Assembly (NCBI RefSeq): GCF_004210375.1
Contig: NC_134834.1
Coordinates: forward strand, 91,330,170-91,394,169
Length of the DNA stretch: 64,000 nt
Direction: 5' to 3'
From: Tachypleus tridentatus
Taxonomy: Eukaryota > Arthropoda > Merostomata > Xiphosura > Limulidae
The notes below the pieces were generated by a model. It made no database searches, was not told the origin of the DNA, and saw only the letters and a list, made by a program, of their open reading frames with translations. Below, piece after piece: positions 59,635 through 64,000 of this stretch. A program made the translations under genes and the position numbers. How positions within the stretch are numbered: position 1 is the first letter of the stretch; each line of letters begins with the position of its first letter.

Positions 59635-62094
59635 TATATACACTGCTGAAGTTTAGGTAGTACTAACAAAACACTACATTAGTTCAAATCTTACACTTAA
59701 ATCTTCTCTTTATAAGACTTATTCAATCTTCTCTTCCACTTCTTCCTTTCAACATTTTCTGAGTTGTGTTTCTGATTTAAGTTATCTGACTCAGGTCCTT
59801 TTTGTTTAAGTATTTAAATTGAGAGATCTCAGAGTTGTTTGATTGGAACAACATGTTGTGGTTAAAAATAACATGAAAGTCAGTTGGTTAAGACATTAAC
59901 ATGCAATAAAATACCAAACAATAAAAAATACACAATTATATACTGGTCACAATGTGGTATTATCATATAGAGAATTCAGCCACTAGTACATGCATAATAG
60001 TGCATTTGCTGAACATATTACTAAGTTCAGATTAATGATTTTTACACTTGTTTCAGGTGATCAGACAACTGTTAATGTCAACATATGTACATATACATGA
60101 CATGCATAGTGTCCCAAAACCAAATGCCAATTTAATACTGAGGAAATCAACACTGCTTTTCTTCTTTCCTTACATTCTCACCAATTCTTTTTAGGTAATG
60201 ACACCGAACATTGATTAACATGCAAGGGTTATCTGAGCTGAATGTCTTCATCACTGAATCCCTTTTTAGTGTAGTTTGTAAGAATGTAAAGACATTCAAG
60301 CCTATGACAATTGACTTCTTGAATACCCTGTAGTGACTTTTCCCCTTAGAATAAGCCCATGTTTATATTTTTTACAGTATCTATGCATGGGTGACACATT
60401 TATGATGTTGTTCTATATTCAGAATAATTAGATTTAAGTACTGGAGGAACAATGATGCAATTGTTGGGCCCCAAGGTTTTCAAACATTAAACTTTTGCTA
60501 TAAATATCTAAAGAAATGTTAATATTACTCTATTTTGTGCTGTTATATAGAAATTAAATTATGACTGATATATTAAGTACCGTTAAGTTTTTTCTACGTG
60601 TTATGTATCTGGGTAAGCATCAGAGCTTTGAATATGAAGAGTCATAAGAGCTGCACATTATCATTCTAAAACAAGTTCTCTTGAACTGTGAAACAGTCAA
60701 TACTTAACAGTAAGTACCTAAATGAACTACAGTCACATGAGAAGCAAGCACTAGTGACAAAAGCAGTTTTATTTGATAGCTACAGTTAACAGCTGTTTTT
60801 AGAATAATAATTAGTTAAGAGACAAAGTTTTCTAACTTTTGTAATGCTGTCCACAAACAAAACAATTCACCATGACACACACACACACACACACATTGTA
60901 CAGACAAATAATGTAGTATGTTGTTGAAATGTGTGCCTGGAACTCATAAAAGGATATATACATATTTCCCTTCAAACCGACATGCTCTTTCACTTGGGGA
61001 AAATGAAACATTGCTGTCATGACATACAGCAACTGACACACCAACAAGTAGATGACCCACCACAGATACTGAAGTAAAAGTTTTGTTTTAAACAAGTACT
61101 CTTTTAATGTTTTTTGAATCTTTAATAAATTTCATTTTTTTTAATTTTTTTCACTAAAATACCAAAATTTGAATATGAACAGCTACACAGCTGAGACAGA
61201 ATTCATTTCATATTTTCAAAGCTGATAATGAAAACATATTAAATACAAAATAAAGGTATGTTATTTCTACAATCTTCATACTATTTTGATTGTTCATCTT
61301 GTATTCCAAGAAATTTCATTCATGAATCTTTATGTGTTACCAAAACAAATATAATAAATTAAACAATACTACTTATCCAATTAGTAAATCATATATCAGA
61401 AGACAGAAGAAATGTCTGTGATGACTTTCACCTTTCGTGTTGCTGAAAACAATTTAAGTATGTTCAACATTTTAGTAAAATGAATGCAAAACAAAATATG
61501 TCATGAGCAGATCGGTAGCCCTCTAATTTTCATGTTTATCTTGTAGCAGAACATGTACCACACCAAATGTACTAAATTTGCATCCTTGTTGAATGTTTCA
61601 AGATTTTTCTAAAATGTAAGTCAATTGGTCAATAGTTCTTTGTAGGCTTATGTTATAATTATACTGTATCACCTGTATGATTTCACAGTCTACAAATACT
61701 TAATACAGATATACATGTATTTATGTTAATATATCTTATGTACAAATAATAATATGTGGTACTCAACAAACAAAATAACTTTGAATTCTCTCAATTCCAA
61801 ATAATGAACAACTTTCTTTAACAATGATTTTTAACATAAGAAATTATGTGAACAAAATTAAAAAACAAAACAAAAACTCGAACTGATCTTAAATATCAGT
61901 TGTTTGATTACAGCCTTCTTGGAAAAATGAAGTTAATTTAAACAAACAAACAAAAAATAATAATGTCACTTAATTACAACTACCTTTTTTATCTCTGGTT
62001 CTATGACTGAATTTTATATTTCTTTATATAATAACAGGCACTGTTAGCTTTCAAACATAACTATTTGCAAGTAAGATTTTATAACAGTATTTAG

Positions 62095-62290
62095 TCAAAG
62101 CTACCAAGGCTACTTGCTGCCAATCTCAACTATGATGTATTGATCAAAAGGTAGACAGTTAAAAGCACCCACCAAATATACTAAGGGACTGACTGTTACT
62201 TTTATAATGCACCAAAACCTTCAAGAGTGGAGAATGTTAACTGGTATTGCACAGATGTGAATGCAGTTTCCCAATTAAAAATCCAGAGTT
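62095..62290 (-). mobile_element. S1-like SINE remnant (very old)
   Basis: CAAAGCTACCAAGGCTACTTGC, then GGGACTGACTGTTACTTTTATAATGC in S1 order. The head is not readable. Assignment is by word order only. Confidence 0.4.
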
Positions 62291-62808
62291 TTATTAAAGA
62301 GTCAACTTGCATTCTTGAAAGGAAGACCAAGCATAGTTAGTTTTCATATTTCTTCTGTTTTTTAAACCTAGTTTCGAACTGGTAATCACTATAGTTATAA
62401 GTTGCTAATGTCATCTAAATTTTCATAACAAAGATTAAAATGCTTAGTTATTTTAAAGCTTAGTTCATAATACTAATCTCCTCTAACCTTGAAAAGTTTC
62501 TGCTTGAAAATATTTGTGTAAAGGTTCAACACTGTTAAGTGTTTGAATTTCAAACATAAGTAAACAATTGTTTATTCATAGGCTTGAATTCTGTGAATCT
62601 CAGAGTGACATGTGGGAAGTTTGTACATGGGAGGGAATGAACAGTTTTTTAATAAAAATAAACATTTTATGAACGTTACCATTTTAAAAGGACTTTTTCA
62701 AAACTTCAATAGTAAAATAGAAGTTCTTCTACATTAATAAAAACAAAAAGTGATTTAAATTATGTTAAAGGTTTTTACAATTCATACATGTAATATATTT
62801 GTGTGATG

Positions 62809-63000
62809 TTTTTTAATTTTGCATGAAGCTACTCGATGGCTACTTGCAGTAGTTGTCCCTAATTTAGAAGTGATGGAAGAAAAAAACAAATGAACCCCAC
62901 CACCTATTATCAACTCATGGGACATTCTTTTACTAACAATATGTGGAACTGACAATCATATTTTGCAAGTTGACTGCCCTACCCATGATAGGTCATGTAG
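62809..63000 (-). mobile_element. S1 SINE remnant (very old)
   Basis: TTTTTTAATTTTGCATGAAGC, TACTCGATGGCTACTTGCAG, GTCCCTAATTTAGAAGTG and, after a deletion, AACTCATGGGACATTCTTTTAC. The tRNA head is mostly lost. Confidence 0.65.
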
Positions 63001-63540
63001 TGTAAGATGTGAAATTCATTATACAAAGTTCTTGTCAACAGTATTTGTTTCACTCAAATTTAAGGTCGAATATGAAAAACTACTGCACAAAGTTACTAAG
63101 TTCACATAATTTCCATGAAAAATTTTTGAGTACAAGTTTCCACTTATTAATTTCTTTGTTTTTGTTTTTTTTAAAGTTCGTTAATTTACTTATTCAGGTT
63201 AAAATCATTTGCTTTAATGGAATGATTCTGGTTAAGGCAAGAAGTTATAAACCTATGAATTAAACAGCAGCCATCATGTGAATGTCCTAGTCTAATAATG
63301 TCTTTGTAACATACATTTGCTTCACCAGATGATCGTTTTTAAAAAGGAAGTCTTCTGGATTAAAAAAATTAATCTTAGGTACAAAAAGGTAGATAAATTA
63401 AAAATCCAAATAATAATTCTAATAATGAGAATCTAAATGTAGTAACAAATAAATATTATACACAAAGACATGAAATTCACAATATAATAAAAATTTAGTT
63501 AACAATTTATACCAAGCAGTACAAAATAAAGTTTACTTAC

Positions 63541-63628
63541 TTGGAAATGGCGTATGAGATCTTTAGGGTTGATCTGACTGGCATCATAACTCAGTACGTC
63601 AAAAATCCCACAACAATTAAGTCGCAGT
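63541..63628 (-). CDS. PAN3: PAN3 exon (most 5' exon in window)
   Basis: 88 bases: one base then 29 codons. The acceptor is TTTATAG and the donor CAA before GTAAGT. The peptide is LRLNCCGIFDVLSYDASQIN then PKDLIRHFQ, matching human IRVNCVGVFDVLTFD and the Q that starts YQQADL. In the pseudokinase this part follows the degenerate catalytic loop. The preceding exon should supply two bases of the split codon and lies beyond the window. With it, the window holds about 234 codons of PAN3, roughly its C-terminal third. Confidence 0.95.
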
Positions 63629-64000
63629 CTATAAAATAAAAGTGTACTGTATCTGTTTTTTAAAGTTTATAAAAATATAACTTTTGTTGTAAAGGGTACA
63701 TGCAAAGTGTTTCTTGAGTTTGTGAAAGTCATGATGTAACATTGTGTGATGGTTACTATATCTCGGGAATAAGTGTTTTGTCACAACATGATGTATGTGA
63801 CTATAAATAAATCACTTCCTTTAGCTTATCAAATTTTGTTTGCCTACTTACTGTTATTACTAACATAATGTGTTTCCTTACTTAAAATCTAAAACAATAC
63901 ATTAGGTAGATGAAGTAACTGGAAACAAAACAGGATATTATTTTTGTAATTAAATATGTATTCTGGTTTTCATTCCTGATCAGGTATTAAGAATAACTTT
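63629..64000 (-). other. PAN3 intron (partial, runs off window)
   Basis: AT-rich intronic sequence upstream of the 63541-63628 exon on the minus strand. No further PAN3 exon or repeat was seen. Confidence 0.75.

Larger units (their letters stand above)
56901..63540 (-). other. PAN3 intron (6.6 kb)
   Basis: Phase 0 intron with GTAAGT donor and TTTAAG acceptor. It holds a TA microsatellite (57404-57427), a Tc1 element with an inserted SINE (57785-59634), an AC microsatellite (60875-60894) and two very old S1-like remnants near 62.1 and 62.8 kb. From 59.7 to 62.0 kb I see only AT-rich sequence. Confidence 0.88.

Overview
The window is a piece of a large, AT-rich animal genome. It has spliced genes with long introns, many tRNA-derived SINEs, decayed DNA transposons and retroelements, and one nuclear tRNA gene; nothing is bacterial. 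The two dominant SINE families look like those I remember from horseshoe crabs (Xiphosura: Limulus, Tachypleus, Carcinoscorpius). That assignment rests on memory and was not searched.

Only two protein-coding genes can be supported, both on the minus strand and head to tail. (1) The 5' part of an ubinuclein gene: exon 1 with the start codon at 21159-21320, then a 19.3-kb first intron, exon 2 at 1750-1842 and exon 3 at 972-1079. The gene runs off the left edge. These exons encode the N-terminus and the first half of the Hpc2-related domain, which in other animals holds H3.3-H4 in the HIRA histone chaperone complex. (2) The 3' part of PAN3, the adaptor subunit of the PAN2-PAN3 poly(A) nuclease: six exons from 63541-63628 down to the stop codon at 48800. 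They cover part of the pseudokinase, the coiled coil and the C-terminal knob. All five junctions keep frame; the 5' exons lie beyond the right edge. The genes act in different pathways (chromatin assembly, mRNA deadenylation), and nothing here suggests more than adjacency.

Layout: 1-21.3 kb is ubinuclein exons and introns, with CpG-poor old SINEs, Penelope, Tc1 and LINE scraps, and a 19-copy tandem array of a 43-bp unit. The promoter lies at about 21.3-21.6 kb. From 21.6 to 41.7 kb is an intergenic SINE field whose copies often keep CpGs and target-site duplications. It also holds tRNA-Thr(UGU), a gypsy fragment next to a dead mariner that itself carries a SINE, a small TA-flanked DNA element, and orphan coding-like patches at about 35.9-36.2 and 37.4-37.6 kb. 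From 41.7 to 48.8 kb is CpG-poor, SINE-free DNA downstream of the PAN3 stop, perhaps a long 3' UTR. From 48.8 to 64 kb is PAN3, with a LINE 3' fragment and a nearly full-length Tc1 element (about 205-bp inverted repeats) in its introns.

Most interesting points: an apparent germline-methylation map readable from SINE CpG decay; a tandem array that may have grown out of a SINE tRNA head; a composite inverted SINE locus sharing an undescribed repeat with a second site; an orphan coding-like ORF; and a hammerhead-like motif. I found no clear novel multi-gene system. All coordinates were read by eye and may be off by a few bases at repeat ends.
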